64,000 nucleotides of DNA from Streptomyces sp. NBC_01304 (GCF_035975855.1 NZ_CP109055.1:8060001-8124000); one strand, 5' to 3'. Shown: positions 1 to 8,013, counted from the stretch's first letter. Translations and numbers: made by a program. Notes: a model not told the origin generated them from the letters alone.

Positions 1-1326
1 CGCTGCATGGACTGCGGCATCCCGTTCTGCCACAACGGCTGCCCGCTCGGGAACCTCATCCCCGAGTGGAACGACTACGCCTACCGCGAGGACTGGGAGG
101 CGGCGTCCGAGCGCCTGCACGCCACGAACAACTTCCCGGAGTTCACGGGCCGGCTGTGCCCCGCTCCGTGCGAGGCGGCGTGTGTGCTCGGCATCAGCCA
201 GCCGGCCGTGACCATCAAGAACGTCGAAGTCTCGATCATCGACAAGGCGTGGGACAACAACGACGTCAAGCCGCAGGCGCCCGAGCGCCTGTCCGGCAAG
301 ACCGTCGCCGTCATCGGCTCGGGCCCGGCGGGTCTCGCCGCCGCCCAGCAGCTGACGCGGGCCGGTCACACCGTCGCCGTCTATGAGCGTGCGGACCGCA
401 TCGGTGGTCTTCTCCGGTACGGCATCCCCGAGTTCAAGATGGAGAAGCGCCACATCAACCGCCGCATCGAGCAGATGCGCGCGGAGGGCACCAAGTTCCG
501 CACCGGCGTCGAGGTCGGCCGCGACATCCCCGCCGTCGGACTGCGCAAGCGGTACGACGCCGTGGTCATCGCCGCCGGCGCGACCACCGCCCGTGATCTC
601 CCGGTCCCCGGCCGCGAGTTGAAGGGCATCCACCAGGCGATGGAGTACCTGCCGCTCGCCAACAAGGTGGTCGAGGGCGACTACGTGGCCCCGCCGATCA
701 CCGCCGAGGGCAAGCACGTCGTGGTCATCGGCGGCGGCGACACCGGCGCGGACTGCGTGGGCACCGCCCACCGCCAGGGCGCGGCCTCCGTCACCCAGCT
801 GGAGATCATGCCCCAGCCCGGTGACGACCGTCCGGTCAACCAGCCGTGGCCGACGTACCCGATGCTCTACAAGGTCACGTCCGCGCACGAAGAGGGCGGC
901 GAGCGGGTCTACTCCGTCTCCACCACCCACTTCGAGGGCGACGAGGACGGCAACGTCCAGGCCCTGCACCTGGTCGAGGTCGAGTTCGTCGAGGGCAAGC
1001 TGACCCAGAAGCCGGGCACGGAGCGTTCCATCCCGGCCCAACTGGTCACCCTCGCCATGGGCTTCACCGGCACCGACGTGGAGAACGGCCTGGTCGCCCA
1101 GTTCGGCCTGGAGCTCGACGAGCGCGGCAACATCAAGCGCGACGCCGACTTCCAGACCAACGTCCCCGGCGTGTACGTCGCCGGTGACGCGGGCCGCGGC
1201 CAGTCGCTCATCGTCTGGGCCATCGCCGAGGGCCGCTCCGCCGCCCGTGGCGTGGACCGCCTGCTCACCGGGTCCAGCGAACTGCCGGCCCCGATCCGAC
1301 CCACCGATCGCGCTTTGACCGTCTGA
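1..1326 (+). CDS. gltD: Glutamate synthase (NADPH) small subunit, 5' end outside window
   Basis: Passes electrons from NADPH through FAD and Fe-S centres to the large subunit GltB, which makes glutamate from glutamine and 2-oxoglutarate. The reading frame is open from base 1, so the gene starts upstream; the first ATG inside (base 7) is internal. The Cys-rich N-terminal Fe-S region is visible (CMDCGIPFCHNGCPLG, then RLCPAPCEAAC). Two Rossmann motifs follow, VIGSGPAGLAAA near window residue 103 (FAD) and VIGGGDTGADC near residue 242 (NADPH). The C-terminal motif VYVAGDAGRGQSLIVWAI is typical of the family. gltB is expected just upstream, outside the window. The visible part is nearly the whole protein (about 441 residues). 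Confidence 0.96.
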   Translation, partial: RCMDCGIPFCHNGCPLGNLIPEWNDYAYREDWEAASERLHATNNFPEFTGRLCPAPCEAACVLGISQPAVTIKNVEVSIIDKAWDNNDVKPQAPERLSGKTVAVIGSGPAGLAAAQQLTRAGHTVAVYERADRIGGLLRYGIPEFKMEKRHINRRIEQMRAEGTKFRTGVEVGRDIPAVGLRKRYDAVVIAAGATTARDLPVPGRELKGIHQAMEYLPLANKVVEGDYVAPPITAEGKHVVVIGGGDTGADCVGTAHRQGAASVTQLEIMPQPGDDRPVNQPWPTYPMLYKVTSAHEEGGERVYSVSTTHFEGDEDGNVQALHLVEVEFVEGKLTQKPGTERSIPAQLVTLAMGFTGTDVENGLVAQFGLELDERGNIKRDADFQTNVPGVYVAGDAGRGQSLIVWAIAEGRSAARGVDRLLTGSSELPAPIRPTDRALTV

Positions 1327-1514
1327 CGGGCCAGGGGGATTCTGCCCCTGCCGGTCCCGCACGACCGCACCACCCAACTGACGGTCCGTACAACGGCGTA
1401 CGGAACCCTGACGCAGCGCTCGCTTTGTCCCCGACCGGACTGAGGCGGGCGCTGCGGCGTTCCCTCCTTCCCTCTCTCTCTCGTCCCGCGCAACGGCGAG
1501 CTCTGTGGCGGCTA

Positions 1515-1529
1515 TTGACTATTAGTCAA
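1515..1529. promoter_or_regulatory. Palindrome TTGACTA-T-TAGTCAA, possible operator
   Basis: Perfect 7-bp arms around one base, about 60 bp before the GTG of the small gene at 1589. A related dyad (GACTA-AA-TAGTC) sits before the imine-reductase-like gene at 4000. No regulator gene lies next to either, so the binding protein is unknown. Confidence 0.4.
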
Positions 1530-1588
1530 TTCGGCATGAGGCTCAAGAACGTACCCAGCCGTAACCCGCAACCGCCTGGGAGGCCCCC

Positions 1589-1807
1589 GTGAGCAGCGAA
1601 GTGCCGGCGCAGTTGAGTACCGAGCTGGGGGCCGCGCCCCCTGAGAGCTTCGGCGGGCTCGAGCCCGGCCAACTCCAGCTTCTCGCCCAGGCGTTGCACG
1701 CCGAGCGGGAGAGCCGGGCCTCCGGTCTGAACGAGGCCGCCGAGGAAGCCCTCAAGCTCGTGCCCGCGCTGGCCCGTGGACCCGTCCGCCGCATTCTCTT
1801 CCGCTAG
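1589..1807 (+). CDS. Small hypothetical protein (72 aa)
   Basis: Not recognised. GTG start with GGGAGG about 6 bp upstream. The N-terminal third is Pro/Glu-rich; the rest should form two amphipathic helices (LEPGQLQLLAQALHAERES and EAAEEALKLVPALARG) and the end is basic (RRILFR). No signal peptide or membrane segment. It ends 11 bp before the helical-repeat gene at 1819, so the two are probably co-transcribed and may work together. A coding call is supported by the RBS, the G+C bias at third positions and the tight spacing. Confidence 0.6.
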   Translation: MSSEVPAQLSTELGAAPPESFGGLEPGQLQLLAQALHAERESRASGLNEAAEEALKLVPALARGPVRRILFR

Positions 1808-1818
1808 GGGGCCCGAAG

Positions 1819-2925
1819 ATGACGAGCATCGACAAGCTGCAGAGCCGCGCCGAGACCGAGAAGATCGCCCACCTCCTGAACGCGGAACCCGCCCGACTCG
1901 CCTTCCTGCAGGACCTGCCCGTCGACGACGTACGCCGCTTCCGTGAGCAGTCCGTCGCCGCGCTCTTCGACCGGGCCCCGGACATGCTCGACCGGATCGC
2001 CGCCGCCACCAAGCTGGTGCCGGCCGGGGTGGCCGCGGCCATCTCGCAGAAGGCGCTCGGGCCGCGCCTTGCCGCGGCCGTGGCGGGGCGGCTCGACCCC
2101 GAACGCGCCGCCCACATCATCGAGAAGCTGCCGGTCGCCTTCACGGCGGAGTCCTGTGGCCATCTGGACCCGCGCCGGATCGCGGGCATCGTCGACCGGC
2201 TCGACGAGAACCTCATGGTGCGGATCGCAGTCGCGCTCGCGGAGCGCGGCGACTACCTCACGATGGGGCGGTTCGTCGGCCATCTGCGGGACTCGGCGCT
2301 CGCCCGGATCCTGCCGCAGGTCGACGACGCGATCGTGCTGCGGACCGGGTTCGCCATCGACCAGCCGCAGCGGCTGGGGGCGATCATCGCGCTGATGGGG
2401 GAGGAGCGCCTTGCGAAGGTCATCGCCTCGGCGGGGGACGGGCTGTGGCCCGAGGCGCTCGCGGTGGCCGGAATGGTGACGGGGGAGCAGCGCGCGCACA
2501 TCGCCTCGCTCGCGGTCGCGCAGCCCCCGGAGCGGCTGGACTCGTTGGTCGCCGTGACGGCGGAGCAGGATCTCTGGGAGGCGCTGCTGCCGTTGGTGGC
2601 GGTGCTCGGTCCTGACGAGTTGCGGTCGGTGGCCGTGTTGCCGTCCCTGCGGGACGAGGCTGCGCTGGCCGGGATCGTGCGGGCCGTGGTGCACACCTCG
2701 CTGTGGGCGGAGTTCCTGCCGCTGGTGGACCTGTTGCCGGGCGAGTCCCGGAAGGTTGTGGCTGATGCGGCGGGGGCCTTGTCGGGTGAGGAGTTGGACG
2801 CGCTGGCGCGCGAGGTGTCGAAGCAGGACCTCTGGGAACTCGTGCTTCCGCTCGTCGAGTTGATGTCTGACGACGCCAAGACTCGGATCTTTGAGCTGCC
2901 TGCGTTTCAGGAGCAGGCGGGGTAG
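1819..2925 (+). CDS. Helical-repeat protein, MgtE N-domain-like
   Basis: A 368-residue soluble, all-helical protein built from repeated units of about 30-40 residues (for example ARLAFLQDLPVDDVRRF, LAAAVAGRLDPERAAHIIEK and MVRIAVALAERGDYLTMGRF). The pattern resembles the superhelical N-terminal domain of MgtE magnesium channels, but no membrane or CBS domain follows, so it is not a transporter. Near the C terminus two related units repeat (EQDLWEALLPLVAVL and KQDLWELVLPLVELM), showing internal duplication. It follows the 72-residue gene by 11 bp. A scaffold or protein-binding role is inference only; no catalytic motif is visible. Confidence 0.7.
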   Translation: MTSIDKLQSRAETEKIAHLLNAEPARLAFLQDLPVDDVRRFREQSVAALFDRAPDMLDRIAAATKLVPAGVAAAISQKALGPRLAAAVAGRLDPERAAHIIEKLPVAFTAESCGHLDPRRIAGIVDRLDENLMVRIAVALAERGDYLTMGRFVGHLRDSALARILPQVDDAIVLRTGFAIDQPQRLGAIIALMGEERLAKVIASAGDGLWPEALAVAGMVTGEQRAHIASLAVAQPPERLDSLVAVTAEQDLWEALLPLVAVLGPDELRSVAVLPSLRDEAALAGIVRAVVHTSLWAEFLPLVDLLPGESRKVVADAAGALSGEELDALAREVSKQDLWELVLPLVELMSDDAKTRIFELPAFQEQAG

Positions 2926-2987
2926 CTCTTCGAGGGCGTTTGCAGGGCCCTTCGGGGCGTGTGCAGGAGGGGAGGGCGGGGGTGGGA

Positions 2988-3061
2988 TTTTTCCCCACCC
3001 CGCCCCTTCCCGTAAGGCTGCCGCCGGCTGAAAGGACTGTCCTCAAACGCCGGACGGGCTG
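2988..3061. repeat. Nested inverted repeat family A, half copy
   Basis: Has the left outer arm (CCCCACCCCGCCCCTTCCCG) and the left inner arm with core CAAACGCCGGACGGGCTG, but no right arms follow. Lies between two convergent genes. Compare the copies at 7417, 14381, 25979, 36355, 43932 and 50381. Confidence 0.8.
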
Positions 3062-3102
3062 GGGGTGCGGGCGGCCGGAGGGATGCGGGCGGGCTGCAAT
3101 TG

Positions 3103-3828
3103 CTACGCGGTCGAGCCGCCGTCGACCCGGAACTCCGTCCCCGTCACGTACGACGACGCCTCCGACACCAGGAACAGGACCAGTTCGCCGACCTCCTCCG
3201 GCCGGCCCACCCGCCCCAGCGGCACATGTGACCAGTCGCGGCCCGCCGTTGCCTCCGCGATCATCGGGGTGTCGATCGCGCCCGGGTGCACCGAGTTGAC
3301 GCGGATCCCGTACGGGGCCAGGTCGAGCGCCGACGAACGAGTCAGGCCGCGCAGGCCGAACTTCGTAGAGCCGTAGGCCGCGTGGCCGGGGATGCCGGTC
3401 AGGCCCGCCGTCGAGGAGATGTTCACGATCGAGCCGCCGCCCGCCGACTTCAGCGCGGGCACCACCGCCTGGATGCCCAGGAACGGGCCGAGCAGATTCA
3501 CCCGCAGCAGGGTCTCGAAGTTATCGTACGTCTCGTCCTCGACGGATGCCGTGTGCCACAGGGCGGCGTTGTTGACCAGCGCGTCGAGGCGGCCGAAGCG
3601 GTCGAGCGCGGCCCGCACGGCCTCCGCCCAGCTCGCGGCGTCCGTGACGTCATGGCGTATGAACAGCCCTTGTTCACCAAGGGACTTGGCGACCTCCTGC
3701 CCCTCGTCCTCGCGTACGTCCGTGACCACCACGCATGCCCCCGCCTCGGCGCACAGCTGAGCCTCCGCCGCGCCCTGGCCGCGGCCCGCGCCCGTGATGA
3801 GGACCGTTCTGCCGTCCAGCGAGATCAT
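3103..3828 (-). CDS. Short-chain dehydrogenase/reductase (SDR)
   Basis: NAD(P)-dependent oxidoreductase of about 241 residues, classical SDR length. Visible motifs in order: cofactor loop TGAGRGQG, acidic strand end VVVTDVRED (suggesting NAD(H) preference), NNAAL, catalytic Ser in NISSTAG, YGSTK with Tyr and Lys, and HPGAIDTPM after the active site. The C terminus [12 protein letters not shown] is typical. I start at 3828 (ATG, GGAGG upstream) rather than at longer in-frame starts because it begins directly with the usual SDR N terminus ([15 protein letters not shown]). The substrate cannot be read from sequence. It is divergent from the imine-reductase-like gene. Confidence 0.88.
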   Translation of the reverse strand: MISLDGRTVLITGAGRGQGAAEAQLCAEAGACVVVTDVREDEGQEVAKSLGEQGLFIRHDVTDAASWAEAVRAALDRFGRLDALVNNAALWHTASVEDETYDNFETLLRVNLLGPFLGIQAVVPALKSAGGGSIVNISSTAGLTGIPGHAAYGSTKFGLRGLTRSSALDLAPYGIRVNSVHPGAIDTPMIAEATAGRDWSHVPLGRVGRPEEVGELVLFLVSEASSYVTGTEFRVDGGSTA

Positions 3829-3940
3829 TGCCGCCTCCGCATGCTGCCGCCCGGATATGACTAATCGGCATACTCCTGGGTGAGAGGTGCCGCTGCAAGG
3901 TCTCAACTCCCGTCGGCTGCTTGATGCTTACCTTTTGGTG

Positions 3941-3965
3941 AGTACCTGACTAAATAGTCCGTACT
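3941..3965. promoter_or_regulatory. Dyad AGTAC-GACTA-TAGTC-GTACT between divergent genes
   Basis: Two nested inverted repeats, outer AGTAC/GTACT and inner GACTA/TAGTC, 35 bp before the ATG at 4000 and 113 bp before the divergent SDR start. Its place in the shared promoter region suggests a repressor site. The inner core also occurs at 1515. Confidence 0.4.
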
Positions 3966-3999
3966 TGTCCGGGCCGTCGCCATCGAGAACGATCAGGGC

Positions 4000-4905
4000 A
4001 TGACTTCTTCTCTTGCACCTTCTTCTCTTACGCCTTCTTCCCTTACGTTCCTCGGTCTCGGCGACATGGGCCGGGCCCTCGCCCACTCCGCGCTCAAGGC
4101 CGATCACTCCATCACCGTCTGGAACCGCAGCTCCGGCAAGGACGCCGAGCTCGTCGCGGCGGGCGCGCAGAGTGCCCCGACCGTGGCCGATGCCGTGGCC
4201 GCCGCCGATCTGATCGTGGTCTGTCTCCTGGACGACGCGTCCTTCCGGCAGAACCTGGGCCCGGTCGCCGAGCAGCTGCGCGGCAAGGTCGTGGTCAACC
4301 TCACGACCAGCACTCCGGGCGAGGCCCGCGAACTCGCCAAGTGGGCGCAGGAGCACGGCATTCGGTTCGTCGACGGCGGCATCATGGCCATTCCCCCGAT
4401 GATCGGCACCGATGCCGCCTTCATCCTCTACAGCGGCGACCGCGAGGCGTACGACGCCCATGCGGAGCGGTTCGCGGCCTTCGGGGAGCCCGTGTTCGCC
4501 GGTACGGATCCGGGGGCGGCCGCGCTGCAGGACCTCGCGCTGCTGACCGGGATGTACGGCATGTTCGCGGGTGCCCTGCAGTCCCTCGCGCTGGTGCGCT
4601 CCGCGCAGCCGGAGGTGTCCTCCTTCGTGCCGCTGCTGCAGCGCTGGATCGGCGCGATGAGCGGCGCGCTGGGGCAGATGGCCGCCCAGATCGACGCCGA
4701 CGACTACAAGTTGGGCGGCGTCGTCTCCAACCTCGCGATGCAGGCGGCGGGCGCCGGTCACTTCGACGACGTCGTCGCCGACCAGGGCCTCACCACCAAC
4801 CTGATCGCACCGCTGACCGAGCTGATGAAGCGCCGGGTGGCCGACGGGCACGGCGAGGACGACGTCGCGAGCGTCGTGGAGCTGCTCCTGACCCGCAAGG
4901 CCTAG
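4000..4905 (+). CDS. NAD(P)-dependent oxidoreductase, imine reductase-like
   Basis: A 301-residue protein of the 6-phosphogluconate/beta-hydroxyacid dehydrogenase superfamily. The N-terminal Rossmann motif is FLGLGDMGRALAHSAL and NRSSGKDAELV follows the second strand. NLTTSTPGEARELA, DGGIMAIPPMIG and ALQDLALLTGMYGMF match the pattern of imine reductases, including the acidic residue where beta-hydroxyacid dehydrogenases carry Lys. That favours reduction of a C=N bond over oxidation of a hydroxyacid; the real substrate is unknown. The N terminus carries a short Ser/Pro/Leu repeat (SSLAPSSLTPSSLT). Its stop codon lies inside the left arm of the inverted repeat at 4901-5071. Confidence 0.82.
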   Translation: MTSSLAPSSLTPSSLTFLGLGDMGRALAHSALKADHSITVWNRSSGKDAELVAAGAQSAPTVADAVAAADLIVVCLLDDASFRQNLGPVAEQLRGKVVVNLTTSTPGEARELAKWAQEHGIRFVDGGIMAIPPMIGTDAAFILYSGDREAYDAHAERFAAFGEPVFAGTDPGAAALQDLALLTGMYGMFAGALQSLALVRSAQPEVSSFVPLLQRWIGAMSGALGQMAAQIDADDYKLGGVVSNLAMQAAGAGHFDDVVADQGLTTNLIAPLTELMKRRVADGHGEDDVASVVELLLTRKA

Positions 4906-5071
4906 GGCCTGTCCGGCGGATCTTCGCGGGCCCACGACGCCTGGCACGCCCTCTCGCCGCACGCCCGAATCACCCAAGTACGTCCAGTACGAGGGCGATC
5001 CGGGCGCACGCCGAGAGCACGCACCAGACGCCGCGGGCTAGTCCGCGAAGATCCGCCGGACAGGCCCTAGG
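4901..5071. repeat. Palindromic element family B, intergenic copy with 29-bp perfect terminal inverted repeats
   Basis: The left arm (4901-4929) is the exact reverse complement of the right arm (5043-5071). The element fills the whole gap between two convergent genes, and the TAG stops of both genes lie in its ends (CCTAG at the left, CTAGG at the right). The interior shares blocks such as CGACGCCTGGCACGC, CCCAAGTACGTCC and CGAGAGCACGCACC with the element inside the histidine kinase at 40283. No ORF of its own. It may also work as a bidirectional terminator. Confidence 0.85.
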
Positions 5072-5483
5072 CCCGGGTGAGCCCGACGAGCGGCACTCGC
5101 CGCCCAGCCTTCGCGCGAAAGCCCGCGAACTTGGGCTCAATGGCTATCTGCCGCCGCCACAGCTCCTCGTACGCCTCGCCGTCCTCGATCTCGACGTGCC
5201 GTGCCCGGTAGCGGTCGCCGCCCACCTCGACGGTGAGGTCGCCCGGGTGGGCGCGCAGGTTGTGGTACCAGGCGGGGGCGGTCGGAGCCCCGCCGTTGAG
5301 GGCGAAGACCACCAACTCGCGCTCACCGCCCGGCAGATAGACGAGAGGGGTGGTCCGCTCCTGGCCCGAGCGGGCGCCCTTGGTGGTCAGGAGCAGCAGG
5401 TCCGTACCCTCGAAGGGCTCGCCCACGACGCCCTTGTTGGCGCGGAATTCGGCGATCACACGGTCGTTGAAGGGGTTGCTCAT
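5067..5483 (-). CDS. Nitroreductase family deazaflavin (F420)-dependent oxidoreductase
   Basis: A 138-residue single-domain protein of the split beta-barrel Ddn/DUF385 type. Visible family features are LLLLTTKGARSGQERTTPL (cofactor phosphate-binding region), the strand LVVFALNGG, then PAWYHNLRAHP and the C-terminal FAGFRAKAGRRVPLVGL. Such enzymes use reduced F420 to reduce varied substrates; the substrate here is unknown. It lies 5 bp downstream of the aldo/keto reductase on the same strand, so they form one operon, both under the MerR-type promoter at 6439. Its stop codon is inside the palindromic element. Confidence 0.87.
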   Translation of the reverse strand: MSNPFNDRVIAEFRANKGVVGEPFEGTDLLLLTTKGARSGQERTTPLVYLPGGERELVVFALNGGAPTAPAWYHNLRAHPGDLTVEVGGDRYRARHVEIEDGEAYEELWRRQIAIEPKFAGFRAKAGRRVPLVGLTRA

Positions 5484-5488
5484 GGTGC

Positions 5489-6421
5489 TCAGCCCTCGGT
5501 GGCCGTGGCAGTGACGGTGGTCGTGGCCGTGGCCGCTGAGATGCGGGCGAACTGCTCGTCGGTGAGCGTGACATCGAGGGCCGCCGTGTTCTCCGCCAGA
5601 TGCGCCGGGGACGTCGTGCCCGGGATCGGCAGGATCGTCGGCGAGCGATGCAGGAGCCAGGCCAGGGCGATCTGCGACGGGGTCGCGCCGGCCTCGCGGG
5701 CGACCTCGGCGAGCGGGCTGTCCGGCCCGGCGTGGGCGCCCATCGCGATGGGGAAGAACGGGATGAACGCGATGCCCCGCCCGGCTGCGTACTCCACGAC
5801 GTCCTCATGGTCGCGCGCCGCCAGGTTGTACAGGTTCTGCACGCTCGCGATCGGCGCCGTCCGCTCGGCCTCCGCGAGCTGCGGAGCCGTCACCTCGGAG
5901 AGCCCGATGTGCCGGACCTTCCCCTCCTCCTGCAGCTGCTTGAGCGCGCCCACCTGGTCGGCGATGGGGAAGTCCGGGTCGAGGCGGTGCAGTTGGAGCA
6001 GGTCGATGCGGTCGGTACGCAGCCGGCGCAGGCTCAGTTCGGCCTGCTGGCGCAGATAGGCCGGGTGGCCGAGCGGCACCCACTCGGTCGGCGAGGGCCG
6101 CAGCACGCCCACCTTCGTCGCGATCACCAGATCCTCGCGGTACGGGTGCAGGGCCTCGGCGATCAGCTCCTCGCCCGCGCCGAGGGCGTACGCGTCCGCC
6201 GTGTCGATCAGATTCACGCCGAGCTCGACCGCCGAGCGCAGCACGCTGATCGCGGCCTGCCGGTCGGCGGGCGCCGTCCAGATGTGCGCCTCGGCACCGG
6301 TCGGGCCGCCGGGTGCGTCCGCGAGCCGCATGGTGCCGTAGCCGACCCTGCGTACGGGGAGGTCGCCGCCGAGGGGGAAAATGGGGTTGAGCTGCTGCGT
6401 TGCTGCCTCAGTCGTTGTCAT
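5489..6421 (-). CDS. Aldo/keto reductase
   Basis: TIM-barrel NADPH-dependent oxidoreductase of 310 residues. The catalytic tetrad is visible: Asp and Tyr in LIDTADAYALG, Lys in VIATKVG, and His in LLQLHRLD. The C-terminal part has the cofactor-binding signature PIPGTTSPAHLAENTAAL. It reduces aldehydes or ketones; which one is unknown. First gene of a two-gene operon with the F420-type enzyme, divergent from the merR gene, and the dyad between them lies in its promoter. This suggests induction through MerR by an electrophile or similar signal (inference). Confidence 0.92.
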   Translation of the reverse strand: MTTTEAATQQLNPIFPLGGDLPVRRVGYGTMRLADAPGGPTGAEAHIWTAPADRQAAISVLRSAVELGVNLIDTADAYALGAGEELIAEALHPYREDLVIATKVGVLRPSPTEWVPLGHPAYLRQQAELSLRRLRTDRIDLLQLHRLDPDFPIADQVGALKQLQEEGKVRHIGLSEVTAPQLAEAERTAPIASVQNLYNLAARDHEDVVEYAAGRGIAFIPFFPIAMGAHAGPDSPLAEVAREAGATPSQIALAWLLHRSPTILPIPGTTSPAHLAENTAALDVTLTDEQFARISAATATTTVTATATEG

Positions 6422-6438
6422 GGCAGGAACGGTAGGAG

Positions 6439-6454
6439 CTCACACCCATGTGAG
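6439..6454. promoter_or_regulatory. MerR-type dyad in the promoter spacer of the aldo/keto reductase operon
   Basis: Inverted repeat CTCACA-TGGG-TGTGAG (minus strand) lies between TTGAAC and TACCGT, which look like -35 and -10 elements spaced wider than 17 bp. MerR regulators typically bind such a stretched spacer. It sits between the divergent aldo/keto reductase and merR starts. Confidence 0.55.
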
Positions 6455-6490
6455 GTTCAAGCGGCTGTGACGGAGGTCACCTTGGGGGAC

Positions 6491-6853
6491 ATGAAGATCG
6501 GCGAGCTGGCCGCCGGTACCGGCGTGAGCGTGCGGCTGCTGCGCTATTACGAGGAGCAGGGCCTGCTCTGCTCGCAGCGCACGCCGGGCGGGCAGCGCGT
6601 GTACGACGAGGGTGCGGCCGATGTCGTACGCAACATCCGCATGCTCCTCGACGCGGGGCTGCCGACCAAGGTGATCCGGGAGGTGCTGCCCTGCGTGGAG
6701 CCGGACGGGATCCACGCGTGCGTGGCCGACCGGCTGCGCGCCCAGCTCTCCGAGATCGACGGGCGGATCACGGAGCTGAGCGAGGCCCGCTCCTCGCTGG
6801 CGGAACTGCTCGCCGACTCGGAGCGGGTCGCTCCGCTGTTTCAGGTGGCGTAG
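6491..6853 (+). CDS. MerR family transcriptional regulator
   Basis: A 120-residue regulator with an N-terminal winged HTH (MKIGELAAGTGVSVRLLRYY, then EEQGLLCSQRTPGGQRVYDE) and a long C-terminal coiled coil (LRAQLSEIDGRITELSEARS). The ATG at 6491 has a purine-rich GGGGGA just upstream; longer frames are shadow. No Cys cluster for a metal is seen near the C terminus, so it is more like the small-molecule-responsive MerR type. Divergent from the aldo/keto reductase operon, its likely target. Its 3' end overlaps the convergent acyl-CoA dehydrogenase by 13 bp. Confidence 0.9.
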   Translation: MKIGELAAGTGVSVRLLRYYEEQGLLCSQRTPGGQRVYDEGAADVVRNIRMLLDAGLPTKVIREVLPCVEPDGIHACVADRLRAQLSEIDGRITELSEARSSLAELLADSERVAPLFQVA

Positions 6854-8013
6854 GCGTCATGGTCCGAGTGGTCTGTGGAGTGCGCGTGGTCCTCGAGGAC
6901 GCGGGCCCGGCACTCGGCCGGGGTGCCCCAGGCCGTGCGCAGGGCCTGGGCCTTGCGGATCCACAGGGACAGGTCCAGCTCCTGTGTGTAGCCGACGGCG
7001 CCGTGGAGTTGGAGGGCGGTGCGCGAGGCGGCGTACGCGGCCTCCGTCGCGGTGACCTTCGCCGCGGCGATGTCCGCCCTGGTCATGGTCAGGGCCGCGC
7101 CGAAGAGGAGGGGCTTGGCGAACTCCAGGCGCAGGTGGGCGTCTGCTAGCTGGTGCTTGACCGCTTGGAAGGTGCCGATGGCTGTTCCGAACTGGGTTCG
7201 CTGCTTGACGTAGGCCACTGTCTGGGCGAGTAGGGCCTCGCCTACGCCCAGGGCTTGGGCGGCGGTGGCGAAGGTGGTCCAATCCTGGGCGGATTGGATG
7301 GCCCTGGCTGCTTGTTCGCCTTCGGCGAGGAGTTCTCCGCCTTCGGCGGGGCGGGCGAGGCGTCTCGCCGGGTCGGCGGATGCGTGGACAGGTCCGTGGT
7401 CGGGTGCGAGACGGATTTCTTCCCCACCCCGCCCCTTCCCGAAATCCTGCGGAGCTTTGCGCCCTCCGGGCGCGTCCTCAAACGCCGGACGGGCTGATTT
7501 GGCAGGCCTCGATTCATCAGCCCGTCCGGCGTTTGAGGACATCTTTGAAGCTGGCGGCAGCTTTTCGGGAAGGGGTGGGGTGGGGGAGAAGAAGACCACG
7601 GACGCCGCATCCGCATCCAGGGCGTAAGGCCCCCCGCCCGGCAGGGCGAGCGATGCCATGGTCTCGCCGGACGCGATCCCGGGCAGCCACCGCTTGGCGA
7701 GCGCAGGATCTCCCAGAGCGGCGAGCAGCGCCGAAGCCCCTACCGTTTCGGCCGCAGGCCCGGGCACCGCAGCCCGGCCCAACTCCACGAAGGCCACGGC
7801 CAGTTCGACCGGAAGCGGCCCCACCCCGTCGTACTCCTCGGGCACGGCCAAGGAGAAGACCCCGGCCTCGCCGAGCCGGGCCCACAGCGCCCGCCCCGCC
7901 GTGAAGTCGCCCGCACCCCAGGCGCGTACGACCGAAGGGGTGTCGGAAGCCGAGAGGAGCGCGGACAGCGTCCGCCCGAACTCGCGTTGTTCCGGATCGA
8001 GCAGGAACCTCAT
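6841..8013 (-). CDS. Acyl-CoA dehydrogenase, IpdE2 (FadE32)-like, with in-frame repeat insertion
   Basis: The N-terminal helical domain (MRFLLDPEQREFGRTLSALL to AVPEEYDGVGPLPVELAVAF) and the C-terminal domain (ALGVGEALLAQTVAYVKQRT, QFGTAIGTFQAVKHQLADAH, LHGAVGYTQELDLSLWIRKA) are clear. The family C-terminal catalytic EGT motif is absent, as in the shorter subunit of heteromeric actinobacterial steroid dehydrogenases. Between residues about 141 and 199 the protein has low-complexity sequence (SPTPPLPEKLPPASK, RPAKSARPAFEDAP) encoded by repeat family A. Without it the length would be about 331 residues, close to FadE32-type proteins (from memory). The ATG overlaps the stop of the next acyl-CoA dehydrogenase gene, supporting translational coupling and a heteromer. 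Whether the inserted copy still works is open. Confidence 0.85.
   Translation of the reverse strand: MRFLLDPEQREFGRTLSALLSASDTPSVVRAWGAGDFTAGRALWARLGEAGVFSLAVPEEYDGVGPLPVELAVAFVELGRAAVPGPAAETVGASALLAALGDPALAKRWLPGIASGETMASLALPGGGPYALDADAASVVFFSPTPPLPEKLPPASKMSSNAGRADESRPAKSARPAFEDAPGGRKAPQDFGKGRGGEEIRLAPDHGPVHASADPARRLARPAEGGELLAEGEQAARAIQSAQDWTTFATAAQALGVGEALLAQTVAYVKQRTQFGTAIGTFQAVKHQLADAHLRLEFAKPLLFGAALTMTRADIAAAKVTATEAAYAASRTALQLHGAVGYTQELDLSLWIRKAQALRTAWGTPAECRARVLEDHAHSTDHSDHDAYAT
7417..7593. repeat. Nested inverted repeat family A inside a coding sequence
   Basis: Full copy. Outer arms are TTCTTCCCCACCCCGCCCCT and its near reverse complement ending at 7593; inner arms carry core CAAACGCCGGACGGGCTGA and its reverse complement. 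Total 177 bp, exactly 59 codons, so the host acyl-CoA dehydrogenase frame is kept and no stop is introduced. Confidence 0.9.

Noticed and set aside
4000..4905. 6-phosphogluconate or 3-hydroxyisobutyrate dehydrogenase
   Set aside because: The catalytic Lys region of those enzymes is replaced by QDLALL with Asp, and the DGGIMAIPPMIG pattern fits imine reductases better.
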